A stretch of 64,000 bases of DNA from Brevibacillus formosus (GTDB lineage Bacteria; Bacillota; Bacilli; Brevibacillales; Brevibacillaceae): the NCBI RefSeq assembly GCF_003013405.1, contig NZ_PXZL01000027.1, forward strand, positions 62,001 to 126,000. The letters are read 5' to 3'. Positions 44,991 to 53,874 of this stretch are shown one piece after another (the stretch's first letter is position 1; every line of letters begins with the position of its first letter). Made by a program: the position numbers and the translations under genes. A model generated the notes under the pieces. That model saw nothing but the letters and a program-made list of their open reading frames with translations, was not told the origin of the DNA and did not search any database.

Positions 44991-45114
44991 GCCTCCAGAT
45001 CTATGCAATCTCCTCTTTTTACAGACAGAGTGGAAATTATTGTTTACACTAGAATGATAATAGCAATGAATTTTTTTCCATTTACACATTACTTACTGGA
45101 TGGTGATGACACTC

Positions 45115-46254
45115 ATGAAAACTTCTCGCATTTCTCTATTTTTTCTTTCGCTGTGTTTTCTGTTACTCCTTGTCCCCGTGCAAGCTTTTGCAGATGACTT
45201 TGATGATTCCGGCCCGCTCCAATTCCGCTTGGATCATATCGAGTTGGATGATTCAAAAAATCCACCTTTGGCGTATGCCACTGTTTCCTGGGGAAATACC
45301 AGCCCGAGTGAAATTGAATATTTGGAAGCGACTCTCGATCTTTATAGTAAAAACGGGAAGAAAATCAGCCTGGCACCAGCTACTATAAAAAAAGATCTTG
45401 TGTTAGCAGGTGATAGTGAACTGAGTCTTATTGCAGATCTTCAATTCAAGCTCGTAAAAGACATTACGGATGCCTCTCAACTAGATGGAGCTTATATTCA
45501 TGATCAGCTCTCTTATAGCCCGGGAAGACAGACGATTCCACAGGCTAATATCGAGACGAAACTGCTCTCTGCCTCCTATCGAGATAACAAGCTTCATGTG
45601 GGAGCTGCTGTATTCAACATAGGTGACGCAACTGCTACTAACTTCAAGTGGGATTATGTGATTGTAGGCTGGGGGGATAAACCACACCATGATTTCAAAT
45701 ACACAAACGATAGTGGCAAAAAGCATCCCGTCCTTAATGAATCACTGACATTGGAGCCAGGACGATTTGTCAAAGTATCCTTTGCTATCCCATTAGAAGG
45801 ACCTGCTGTTCCATTGCCAGAAATAAAAGACATCTCCTTTAGGTTGGAAACGGATTACGGTCACTCAACGCCCCATCGAATTAATCGTCAGGAAATATTC
45901 GTCAATAACCAGAGGCTAGACTCAGATATTGTGGATGACTATGACACCATGTACGTACCGTTACGCGATCTAGCGGAAGCACTCGGAGCTACTGTGACCT
46001 GGGAGGAGCGTACTCAATCTGCTTTGGTTAAGAAAGGGAACACATCGATACTTACCTCAGTAGGAAACCCTTATTATTCGTTGAATGGGGATCAGGACAG
46101 TGTATTAAATCACGAACCAAGACTATATCAAAACACCACCTTTATCGTGCCTTTGCGATTCTTTTCCGGACTACTCGACAGCGAGGTCATCTATCATCGG
46201 ATGTGGGCGAAAGAGCCAATTGAGCTAATTATCGTCATTCCAAGATCGAATTAA
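45115..46254 (+). CDS. secreted protein with copper-amine-oxidase N-terminal-like domain
   Basis: 379 aa from ATG 45115. A signal peptide ends at AFA-DD. An Ig-like middle region is followed by a stalk-type domain at about 260-375 (VNNQRLDSD, YVPLRDLAEALGATVTW, FIVPLRFF). This domain is common in secreted proteins of Brevibacillus and Paenibacillus and takes part in cell-wall or surface association; it carries no catalytic centre. It is transcribed alone. Confidence 0.8.
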   Translation: MKTSRISLFFLSLCFLLLLVPVQAFADDFDDSGPLQFRLDHIELDDSKNPPLAYATVSWGNTSPSEIEYLEATLDLYSKNGKKISLAPATIKKDLVLAGDSELSLIADLQFKLVKDITDASQLDGAYIHDQLSYSPGRQTIPQANIETKLLSASYRDNKLHVGAAVFNIGDATATNFKWDYVIVGWGDKPHHDFKYTNDSGKKHPVLNESLTLEPGRFVKVSFAIPLEGPAVPLPEIKDISFRLETDYGHSTPHRINRQEIFVNNQRLDSDIVDDYDTMYVPLRDLAEALGATVTWEERTQSALVKKGNTSILTSVGNPYYSLNGDQDSVLNHEPRLYQNTTFIVPLRFFSGLLDSEVIYHRMWAKEPIELIIVIPRSN

Positions 46255-46288
46255 ATACATTCATATCTAAAAGAATGCCCAGAAATAA

Positions 46289-46480
46289 TCAGTCATATGG
46301 GACGAAAGCTGCTCCACACTTCTAGGCTTAGAGAGGGAAGGGTGTCACGACCCCTCGGTAATAACCTTTCAAACTACAATTGAGGAAATCGGCCTCTCAA
46401 CCTTTTACGCTGAATACAAAGACAACATTGAGATGAATCGAGCGTATTTCGTGCTCAAGGCGTTAAACGGCTTCTGTTAA
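46289..46480 (+). pseudogene. possible gene remnant
   Basis: An open segment after an in-frame stop encodes a protein-like peptide with ITFQTTIEEIGLSTFYAEYK and NRAYFVLKALNGF and ends at a TAA. No start or ribosome binding site is visible. I do not recognise the family. Confidence 0.3.
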
Positions 46481-46509
46481 AAGAAACGGGATACCCGGGG
46501 AGGAAACCC

Positions 46510-46596
46510 ATGGTGTATCTAAAAGAAAACATTAATATCAGTGCAGATCGTATTAATCAGACCAGAGAGATTTTAACCGATAATAATGCATTTTAA
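46510..46596 (+). CDS. possible 28-aa peptide
   Basis: ATG at 46510 is six nt after GGGGAGG. The 28-codon frame reads MVYLKENINISADRINQ and on to a TAA. It is too short for recognition and could be chance. Confidence 0.25.
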   Translation: MVYLKENINISADRINQTREILTDNNAF

Positions 46597-46749
46597 TTCT
46601 TTGGCAGCTGCAATTAAGGCCTTTAATTTCAGTCCAAAATTGACGCTGTTTCTTTTTGTGAGGAAAATCTAAAACTGATTGGGTGCCTAGCCAACAACAC
46701 ATAAAGATCTAGAACAACCTTTGGCTAGATAAAAGGAGTAATAATAGCT

Positions 46750-46785
46750 GAAAGCCTCCAATCATAATTCGGAGGCTTTCTTCTT
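46750..46785 (+). terminator. intrinsic terminator
   Basis: Perfect 10-bp stem GAAAGCCTCC/GGAGGCTTTC, then TTCTT. It lies about 500 nt after the stalk-domain gene, so a transcript crosses the remnant region. Confidence 0.75.
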
Positions 46786-46862
46786 GTCGTATGGCTTGTA
46801 GAATATGTTTTTTTCAAAAAAACCGATCGAAGCCGATACGGATCACTGAGAAGGCGGTCCGT

Positions 46863-47138
46863 TCAATCCGTGAGTGTACGTAAGATCTCCTCGCCAAAAC
46901 CATGCCTGAAGAAAATACAAAACGATTCCACATCCTCATCTTCCTCGATGGAAATGGTATACTCCCCTTCGTTCAGCAAGAGATACCTGCCCTCTTCCAC
47001 AGCAAAAAAGCCTTTGCTCGTCTTGTAATGTGCCCTTCCATTACGAAATGTTTTAATGGAAAGCTGCCCATCCCCTGCCCAGTAAAATTGCTTGCTTTTT
47101 GCATGGAGAACATAGTTCCTGGAAGGCTTGTCGGTCAT
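46863..47138 (-). pseudogene. truncated AraC-family regulator (N-terminal part)
   Basis: 91 aa with the cupin-like sensor start of AraC regulators (NYVLHAKSKQFYW, GFFAVEEGRYLLLNEGEY, FCIFFRHGFGEE). The helix-turn-helix half is absent because the frame stops after RTLTD. The start overlaps the stop of the epimerase gene by 4 nt. It is either a remnant or a stand-alone sensor domain; I favour remnant. Confidence 0.6.
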
Positions 47139-48022
47139 TTCACGATATCCTGTAGCGTCTTATCAATATGGGCAAAACGAAACTGGTACCCTTCACGCTC
47201 AAGCCTTTCTGGAATGACCCAGCGGCTTTTTAACACCAGCTCTGTTTCCGTTCCGATCATCATGGCCCCCATTTCCAGCATCCATTTGGGAGATGGCAGT
47301 CCGAAGCTCCGATTCATCACGTTGCGAAAATGCTGCATGAATTCACGGTTTGTGACGGGATGGGGAGAAGAACAATTGAAGACGCCGCTTAGGTCCGTTC
47401 GCTCTTTTAAAAAGAGAATGATCTGGAAGATATCTTCGACGTGAATCCAGCTAAAACGCTGGTTCCCAGACCCTTGTACACCCCCGAGTCCGAAGCGAAC
47501 GAGGTTTTTGTATGGATCAATAACCCCGCCGTTTTCCCCCAGCACGATCGCCATGCGTAAGGCTACTTGTCTCGTATGCGGCAAATCAAAGGAAAAGAAG
47601 GCAGCTTCCCATTGCTTGGCGACATCAACAGAAAAGCCTGTTCCAATCTCCCCTCCTGCTTCCGTCATGGGACGATCCTCCGCATGCCTATAGATGGTGG
47701 CTGTGCTGGAATTGAGCCAGAGCGAAGGCGGGTTTTTGCAAGCCAAAACAGCATTGCCGAGTATGCGAGTGGTCTCTGTCCGAGATTTCAGGATTTCTTC
47801 TTTGTTTTTATCATGATAACGACAGTTGACGGATTTGCCTGCCAGGTTGATGAGCAGCTCTGAATCTTCCAAAGCTTCCACGATTTTCGCGTGATTGTCC
47901 CACGTTATATGAGGGGAAGTTCTTGCGATGATCGTTACTTCGTAGCCAAGTTGATTGAATTTGTCTGCCAGATACTTGCCGATAAAGCCAGTGCCGCCGG
48001 CCAGGATGACTTTCTTTTTCAT
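47135..48022 (-). CDS. TIGR01777-family NAD(P)-dependent epimerase
   Basis: 295 aa SDR39U1-like protein. The Rossmann motif is GGTGFIGKYLADKF, LINLAGKSVNCRYH and RTETTRILG follow, and a DUF1731-type C-terminus closes it (PSPKWMLEMGAMMIGTETELVLKSR). The substrate is unknown. It forms a two-cistron unit with the truncated AraC frame downstream. Confidence 0.88.
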   Translation of the reverse strand: MKKKVILAGGTGFIGKYLADKFNQLGYEVTIIARTSPHITWDNHAKIVEALEDSELLINLAGKSVNCRYHDKNKEEILKSRTETTRILGNAVLACKNPPSLWLNSSTATIYRHAEDRPMTEAGGEIGTGFSVDVAKQWEAAFFSFDLPHTRQVALRMAIVLGENGGVIDPYKNLVRFGLGGVQGSGNQRFSWIHVEDIFQIILFLKERTDLSGVFNCSSPHPVTNREFMQHFRNVMNRSFGLPSPKWMLEMGAMMIGTETELVLKSRWVIPERLEREGYQFRFAHIDKTLQDIVK

Positions 48023-48094
48023 AAGCTCAACTCGCTTCCTACGGTTTCGAATTTCTTACAATAATTGTAACATAATGCGAAGTAGCAGCAGTGA

Positions 48095-48127
48095 AAAAGC
48101 TCTTCACCCAAAATGGGGAGAGCTTTT
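48095..48127 (-). terminator. terminator after the DUF1266 gene
   Basis: On the minus strand AAAAGCTCT and AGAGCTTTTT pair around a 15-nt loop just after the stop at 48133. Confidence 0.75.
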
Positions 48128-48132
48128 CTTGG

Positions 48133-48765
48133 TTATTGGAGAGTGGAAAAGTCTTCGTGGAAATTTACTTTCAATATCGTGCTGTGTTTAGAAACAAAGT
48201 AGCGGGTAAATTCCCACTCATTTTCGCGCAGGTAATCCAGCGATGTCTGTGCAGTCATAAATTGATAGCCGGCGATATATCCCGTGAGGAACTCGCCCCA
48301 ATTGTTATAGGCTTGTTGTGTTTGTTGAGCGGCTTGTAGCTTAAACTGTCTCGCTTCTTCTTTGCTGATATAGCCGTAGTCCCCTTTCCCACGACTTAAA
48401 AAGGAAGCCCAGGTGTAATCATAGGCGGCGATCCCTTCCGCCGGGAGCCTACGCAGATAGAATTGAACAACCTTCGCCTTGGCGATGCGTTCCTGATCGG
48501 ATTCCAAGGAGTCGATATATTCCTTTCGCCCTGACTCCGACAAGGCAGCCATGAAATGGTGAAGCCGAGCAAACTCTTTTCGTACCCCTTCTGTCAGCAT
48601 CCATGTCAATCTGGCTCTCTGGCTTGCTGCGTCCTTCATACCCCATTTGGTGTAGTTATCCTTTACATCTATTAAACGAGTGCCTGATCCGATCGTAATG
48701 GCTGCATGCATGCTGTAAGTAAATAAAGTAAATTGCTTTTCCTTCTTACTGGTAAAGATGAACAT
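48133..48765 (-). CDS. DUF1266 protein
   Basis: About 210 aa from ATG 48765; the longer frame to 48915 would overlap the J-domain gene and starts with non-protein-like sequence. The C-terminal half (AYDYTWASFLSRGKGDYGYISKEEA and later WGEFLTGYIAGYQF) matches DUF1266. Function unknown. GGAG is 14 nt before this ATG, so the exact start is uncertain. It follows the J-domain gene by 25 nt and is probably co-transcribed. Confidence 0.7.
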   Translation of the reverse strand: MFIFTSKKEKQFTLFTYSMHAAITIGSGTRLIDVKDNYTKWGMKDAASQRARLTWMLTEGVRKEFARLHHFMAALSESGRKEYIDSLESDQERIAKAKVVQFYLRRLPAEGIAAYDYTWASFLSRGKGDYGYISKEEARQFKLQAAQQTQQAYNNWGEFLTGYIAGYQFMTAQTSLDYLRENEWEFTRYFVSKHSTILKVNFHEDFSTLQ

Positions 48766-48790
48766 GTTTGAAAAGGTCACTCCTTGTTTT

Positions 48791-50677
48791 TCAGAATCGA
48801 GTGAGGAGGTATATCTTGTACAGGGAACGAAAGAAGACGCGATACAAGAGCAGAAGAATGATCCCATAGAAAGCAGCGGAAAACGGAGGCCACGAGAGCT
48901 TATGCTGCTTCGCATCGATCATATGATCGGTTACGAGATAGTTGGTATCGTATGTTGACTTAAGGCCAGGCTGCTGTAAAATCTCCTCTGCGTCATCCAG
49001 TACTTCTTCTGGTATTTCTTGTGTTTTGCCATGCTCGATCTCAAGCGTCTTGGTTTCATTCATCTTTACCGCTTGTTCTGCTGTAGCCAAGAGTATGACC
49101 GGTGATCCATCCAAGTGGCCAATGTACACCCAGGCTGAGGGGGCAACATTAGAGCCCTTTTTGGCGGCCGACATGTACGATTCATACGTAGTGGTGCTCT
49201 TTCCGTCTGCATCCGTTTGTTGATACTGAAAAATACCGAGAGGATGGGCATCTGTTATTCTGGTAGTGATGAATTGGTCAGGCTCCATTCGGTCGAATTC
49301 GTATGCCGATGTGATGTGCAGAGGTCCATTCACAACATGCTTAACGTAGGAGATGGGTCCCAATCCCGTATGATCCTCAAACGCCCCTGAGAAAAGAGAA
49401 TGGAAAAGCACGATGAGGGCAAGGATCACCGTTGTAAAGATTACTTGAAAACGAAGAGCTTGCTTCGTTTGCGTATGCAAGCCTTTTCGTTCACCCAGTT
49501 CAGCAATCAGCGGTTGCAAGGTCAGCTCCCGTTCTTTTGCTGGCAGAGTCTTCGCCTGCTTTACCATGTCTGCACGAAGCTGCGTGAGCATGATAAGCGC
49601 CTGATAATCGTGTGGATTAGCTGCCAAAAGCTGCTGAAAAGTGGCTTTGGCCGAAGCGGCGTCACCCAGCTCCAATTGACACTTTCCAAGCAGGCTGAGT
49701 GCTTCAGCATGACTTGGGACCTGAGATAAGATGTATTCACATTCATTCCGAGCTTCGGTGAAGTGCTGATGGTTGTACCAGATATAGGCTCGAGCTACGT
49801 AGTTGTCGATATCGTCAGGCTGAAGGCAGATGATGCGGGTAAAAGCGTCTATCGCACCATCCATGTCACCGATGCGCTGGCAATACTCCCCTAGCAGTCG
49901 AAGCAAATCGGGATCATCGGCAAATAAACCAATAGCCGCGTTGAGTGAGCTGTCGGCCAGCTCCAGTTGATTTTCTTTCAGTGCTTGATAAGCTGCATCG
50001 CGATAAGACAAAAACAAATCATGATCGATATCGGTTGCTTGTAGCAAAGTGTCAAAACGCAATCCGGGCTCGTCTAGCTGTTTTCGATAATACGCACAAA
50101 ATTCTTCCGAGTGGTCGTCCATATAGTAGGGTTTTTCAATGAGTTCTCGCCAATGAAAGCATTCCTCCAGCTTCACCCACACGCTTTTTGGCAAATGATG
50201 ATGCTCTTCTAAAAAATCAAACAGGCGCTCACGTACGAGTCGACTCTTTTGGATATCCCAAACCAGGTCAGAATGGAGCAGCCTCGTCCAGTTTTCGGGA
50301 TTGATTCTGGAGGGAAAGTCGTCGTACAAAGCTTGTACCTGCTCTAAAAAAATGTCGATTGAGTCCACCTGATCATCACGATCAAGTTGTTCGTGAACGT
50401 CGTCAATGGACAACACGCGCTGAATAGTCAGAGTGGGAACCTCTTCGTCTACTTCCTTTTCCTCTGGTGTAGAAGGATCGACCAGAATTGGCTCCATCTG
50501 CGGTTTTCTCTGCCCCTGCTTCGCCATTTTAATGGCCAGATCGTATGCTTCTCGCAGTTGTTGGTAGCCTTCCGGATCATCTTCCGGGTGATGCAGCTTT
50601 AGCTTTTTCGCATAGGCTTTTTTAATCGTCGAAATATCTTCGGTAGGATCAATGTCCAGTATCCTCCAAATATTCAC
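48791..50677 (-). CDS. J-domain/TPR membrane protein
   Basis: 628 aa. Residues 1-50 form a J-like domain, but the HPD catalytic triad reads HPEDDPE. TPR-like repeats span about 220-360. Two membrane segments (VIFTTVILALIVLFHSLF near 415 and FYGIILLLLYRVFF near the C-terminus) enclose a soluble domain. Such proteins may recruit DnaK to the membrane, but the altered triad makes Hsp70 stimulation uncertain. The HPE variant is common in this family of anchored J-proteins. Confidence 0.8.
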   Translation of the reverse strand: MNIWRILDIDPTEDISTIKKAYAKKLKLHHPEDDPEGYQQLREAYDLAIKMAKQGQRKPQMEPILVDPSTPEEKEVDEEVPTLTIQRVLSIDDVHEQLDRDDQVDSIDIFLEQVQALYDDFPSRINPENWTRLLHSDLVWDIQKSRLVRERLFDFLEEHHHLPKSVWVKLEECFHWRELIEKPYYMDDHSEEFCAYYRKQLDEPGLRFDTLLQATDIDHDLFLSYRDAAYQALKENQLELADSSLNAAIGLFADDPDLLRLLGEYCQRIGDMDGAIDAFTRIICLQPDDIDNYVARAYIWYNHQHFTEARNECEYILSQVPSHAEALSLLGKCQLELGDAASAKATFQQLLAANPHDYQALIMLTQLRADMVKQAKTLPAKERELTLQPLIAELGERKGLHTQTKQALRFQVIFTTVILALIVLFHSLFSGAFEDHTGLGPISYVKHVVNGPLHITSAYEFDRMEPDQFITTRITDAHPLGIFQYQQTDADGKSTTTYESYMSAAKKGSNVAPSAWVYIGHLDGSPVILLATAEQAVKMNETKTLEIEHGKTQEIPEEVLDDAEEILQQPGLKSTYDTNYLVTDHMIDAKQHKLSWPPFSAAFYGIILLLLYRVFFRSLYKIYLLTRF

Positions 50678-50763
50678 AAGTCGTCACGCCACCTTTTACG
50701 TGTGATTCATCTGTTGTTTCATGATTATAATCTACTGAGGATAATTTTAACTATCATGGAAAA

Positions 50764-50814
50764 ATAAAAAAGACACAGACCTTCTTTCCTTGTGAGAAGA
50801 AGATCCGCGTCTTG
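50764..50814 (-). terminator. terminator after the LLM gene
   Basis: On the minus strand AAGACGCGGATCTTCT pairs with AGAAGGTCTGTGTCTT through several G-U pairs, followed by a T-run. Confidence 0.7.
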
Positions 50815-50920
50815 GAAGCCTTCAGTCAGCGGGCCGTATTAACAACAGAGCTGTATGGTATCGAGTATCTTTAATTTGAGATAACCGTCACTGAAGACGA
50901 CGCTTTTCATAGGCTTTTTG

Positions 50921-51979
50921 TTACGATTTGGTGGTATGCTTTTTCACTTCAGGCAAGATTTTCGTTGCGATCAGTTCAATGTTTTTCGCAATTTTATCAA
51001 AAGGCACGCCGCCAAAGTCGATTTGCGCCATGAAGCGTTGTTGTCTGTACATTTCGTATTGGTACAGCATTTTTTCGATGATGACTTCAGGGCTGCCTAC
51101 CATTAACGCATCACGATAATCGACAGACTGTGCAAACTGTTGCTTCGGATAGCCGCCGCCACGCAACGCGATAAACCCACCATTTAGATGCGGATAGAAC
51201 TCGCGAAGCGCATCCGAAGTTTTGTCGGCTGTATAAAACAAGCTCGTTGTCGCTACTGGCAAGGTCGCTGGGTCAAAACCATTTTGCTTCGCAGCCTCCC
51301 GGTAAGCATCGACGGAGCCTTTGAAGTTGATGGCAGGACCTCCGAGTGTGGTCAGCATCATAGGTACGCCAGCTTGACCGGCTTTAATCGCGCTTGCAGG
51401 TGGTCCCCCTACTGCACGCCAGATGGGAAGACGCCCTTGCAAAGGCTGCGGCAGGATCGTAGCGTTTTGTAGCGGTGCACGAAACTGCCCTTCCCACGTT
51501 ACGCGATCCTCGTTATTTAGCTTGAGAAGAAGGTCCATTTTCTCTTCAAACAATTCCTCATAGTCACGCACATCGTAGCCGAGGAGGCTATATGCTCCTA
51601 CTCGGGAACCGCGTCCGGCAACAATTTCTGCCCGACCATTGGAGATCAGATCCAAGGTAGCGAAATCCTCATACACGCGGACCGGGTCGGATGTACTCAA
51701 TACAGTGGCGGAGCTAGCGATTTTAATGTTTTTCGTAGCTTGTGCGATCGCACCCAGAATGACGGTATGCGCCTGCGTTGTAAAATACGTCTGGTGGCTT
51801 TCGCCGACAGCGAACACATCAAGTCCCGCTTCGTCTGCCAGCTTACTTGCTTCGATTAATTCCTTGATGCGCTGTTCAGAAGAAATCTTGGAGCCGGTGT
51901 GTGGATTCGGGACATGGTCGCCAATCGAATACAAGCCGAATTCAAGTCCCTTTTTGGTGTCGATACGATATTGTTCCAT
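50921..51979 (-). CDS. LLM-class flavin-dependent monooxygenase
   Basis: 352 aa bacterial-luciferase-like protein with LDVFAVGESHQTYFTTQAHTV, IVAGRGSRVGAYSLLG and PIWRAVGGPPASA. These enzymes use FMNH2 and oxygen to oxidise varied organic substrates. It lies 14 nt after the ring-cleaving dioxygenase gene and should be in the same MarR-controlled operon, which suggests aromatic or quinone detoxification. Confidence 0.88.
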   Translation of the reverse strand: MEQYRIDTKKGLEFGLYSIGDHVPNPHTGSKISSEQRIKELIEASKLADEAGLDVFAVGESHQTYFTTQAHTVILGAIAQATKNIKIASSATVLSTSDPVRVYEDFATLDLISNGRAEIVAGRGSRVGAYSLLGYDVRDYEELFEEKMDLLLKLNNEDRVTWEGQFRAPLQNATILPQPLQGRLPIWRAVGGPPASAIKAGQAGVPMMLTTLGGPAINFKGSVDAYREAAKQNGFDPATLPVATTSLFYTADKTSDALREFYPHLNGGFIALRGGGYPKQQFAQSVDYRDALMVGSPEVIIEKMLYQYEMYRQQRFMAQIDFGGVPFDKIAKNIELIATKILPEVKKHTTKS

Positions 51980-51993
51980 GTTGATTCACTCCT

Positions 51994-52935
51994 TTAGTCT
52001 ATAGGTGTCAATTTCGCTTCAATTTCTGCACGGCGTTCTTCGAGGAATGGAGGTAGGTCTAAAGCTTTTCCGAGCTCCTCAACGGTTGAATCTACTGTGA
52101 AGCCAGGACCGTCTGTTGCGATTTCGAACAAAATGCCGTTTGACTCACGGAAATACAAGCTTTTGAAGTAGAATCGATCCACGATCCCTGTTGAGCGGTA
52201 ACCGCGTTTTCGAACGGCGTCATCCCAGTATTGCAGCTCTTCATCGTTTTTCACGCGAATTGCCAAGTGATGAACACTTCCTCGACCTGGTTTTTCAGGG
52301 GCCCCCTCTTCCTGTTTGATGACAATTTCACCGAAGGATTTCCCTGGGATGGATTGATAAATGGCTTCTTGCTCTGGGCGCGATACTTCGTTATAACCGA
52401 ATGTGTCTGTCAACAGACTGGCTAATTTGTCCAAGGAGCGGACGGTGATTTCAACCGTGCCGATTCCCAAGATGCGATGCTTTTCTTCGACCACGGATTC
52501 GTCCCATGGAGCCCAATTCGATGGAACTCCTTCGCCGTTGTTATTGATCAGGATCAGTCGCAGGCCTTCCGGGTCTTCAAAATGCAAAGCATCGCGGCCA
52601 GCGTACTTGGTAATGTCGCCATGGTGAACATTCAGTTGCTCAAAGCGCTTTTTCCAAAAGGTCAAGCTCTCCAGTGACGGAACGAGCAAGCCGATTCGAG
52701 TAATGGCGTTCGTGCCGCGTACGGTTTTTCCTACCATCGGCATTTCAAAAAATGACAACTCTGTTCCGGCGCTGCCTGTCAGATCTCCATAGAACAGGTG
52801 ATACATCGACGGATCGTCCTGGTTGACGGTTTTCTTCACTCTGCGCAGTCCCAATACGTTTTGGTAAAAGTGATTATTCGATGGAGCATGTTTGGTTAAC
52901 ATAGATACATGGTGATGGCCTGGAATGGTGTACAT
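51994..52935 (-). CDS. ring-cleaving VOC dioxygenase, MhqO/MhqA-like
   Basis: 313 aa with two vicinal-oxygen-chelate modules. Metal-site motifs include GHHHVSMLT at the N-terminus, VHHLAIRV in the second module and the Glu in NGILFEIATDGPGF. Relatives in B. subtilis (MhqA, MhqE, MhqO) detoxify hydroquinones under MhqR. An operator-like dyad lies 16 nt upstream. Confidence 0.88.
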   Translation of the reverse strand: MYTIPGHHHVSMLTKHAPSNNHFYQNVLGLRRVKKTVNQDDPSMYHLFYGDLTGSAGTELSFFEMPMVGKTVRGTNAITRIGLLVPSLESLTFWKKRFEQLNVHHGDITKYAGRDALHFEDPEGLRLILINNNGEGVPSNWAPWDESVVEEKHRILGIGTVEITVRSLDKLASLLTDTFGYNEVSRPEQEAIYQSIPGKSFGEIVIKQEEGAPEKPGRGSVHHLAIRVKNDEELQYWDDAVRKRGYRSTGIVDRFYFKSLYFRESNGILFEIATDGPGFTVDSTVEELGKALDLPPFLEERRAEIEAKLTPID

Positions 52936-52950
52936 GGTAGTTCCTCCTTG

Positions 52951-52972
52951 TTTACTTGACTAATCAAGTGAT
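52951..52972. promoter_or_regulatory. MarR-type operator upstream of the dioxygenase
   Basis: Inverted repeat ACTTGA-CTAA-TCAAGT extended to GAT. The reverse strand reads ATCACTTGATTAGTCAAGT, nearly the same as ATCACTTGAGTAGTAAAGT upstream of the MarR gene. Confidence 0.7.
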
Positions 52973-52985
52973 TGTTTAAAAAAAA

Positions 52986-53429
52986 TTACACAGGCGGTAA
53001 TTCTTTTTTTTGGCTATTCTTATGAACGCGTGTCATTAGGGAGTAAAGCGTTTTTTGTTCTTCTTCACTTAGTACCTCATCGAAGAAAGATGACTGAAAT
53101 GCTAGCTGTTCAGGAAAGGCTTGTTCCAGTACGGCTTCCCCTTTTTCGGTTAGGCTAATCGTTTTCGTTTTCCAATCCTGCTTGCGTACAATGTAGCCCT
53201 CTTTTTCAAGTCTGACGAGCATCCGAGAAATACCACCTTGTGTAACGGTTACCTTCTCAGCTAACTCCGACTGAGTGAGAGGCTGGTAGATGCTAATTTG
53301 CATCAGGACATCGAATTGCGCTGTTGTTAAATCGAAGCGTTTGAGAAACTCATTTGACAGCTGGTTGCTTTGGGTGGTAAACCGCATCAAGCGTAACCAG
53401 ATTAATGAGCCTATGGTGTTATTACGCAT
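52986..53429 (-). CDS. MarR-family regulator (MhqR-like)
   Basis: 147 aa winged-helix protein with [34 protein letters not shown], the MarR recognition helix and wing. It probably senses quinones or electrophiles and represses both itself and the dioxygenase-monooxygenase pair. The operator-like repeats in both upstream regions support this. Confidence 0.9.
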   Translation of the reverse strand: MRNNTIGSLIWLRLMRFTTQSNQLSNEFLKRFDLTTAQFDVLMQISIYQPLTQSELAEKVTVTQGGISRMLVRLEKEGYIVRKQDWKTKTISLTEKGEAVLEQAFPEQLAFQSSFFDEVLSEEEQKTLYSLMTRVHKNSQKKELPPV

Positions 53430-53453
53430 GTTAGTTTGCCTCCCTTCGCTAAG

Positions 53454-53487
53454 CTTATTATCACTTTACTACTCAAGTGATAATAAG
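53454..53487. promoter_or_regulatory. MarR-type operator upstream of its own gene
   Basis: Perfect 13-bp inverted repeat CTTATTATCACTT/AAGTGATAATAAG with an 8-nt centre, located 25 nt upstream of the MarR start. Confidence 0.75.
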
Positions 53488-53572
53488 ACAAGTGCTTTGC
53501 TCGTTTGAAAAAAGGAGGCTGTTATCCATGAAAGGACGACAGCCCTCTTTCTAGCTTGGACGAAAGTGTAGA

Positions 53573-53734
53573 TTAAACCGCCTTTTTCAACGCTTCAATC
53601 AATGTCTTCAAATGAGGCAGATTCCGGTTTTTCACCTGGTAGGCGAGGTATAAATCATTATGAACCGTATCTGTGATTTTCTTCCATTCTCTAATGATAC
53701 CATCATAATCCCGTCCTAATCGGGCGATAAGCCG
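53573..53734 (-). pseudogene. C-terminal remnant, possibly of a LysR-type regulator
   Basis: A 53-codon open segment after an in-frame TGA encodes IARLGRDYDGIIREWKKITD, HNDLYLAYQVKNRNLPHLK and a helical end to a TAA at 53573. The layout resembles the last part of a LysR effector domain. No start is present. Confidence 0.45.
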
Positions 53735-53874
53735 TCATATGACAGTAAAAACGCATCATGGTGACATAATGGCATCTTGGCAGTATGACAATTACTTTGC
53801 AATACTCGGGGAGACAAATCGCTTCGCAACGAATGAATGAATAATACGATTCTTTAATCAAAAGGAGAAACGAA

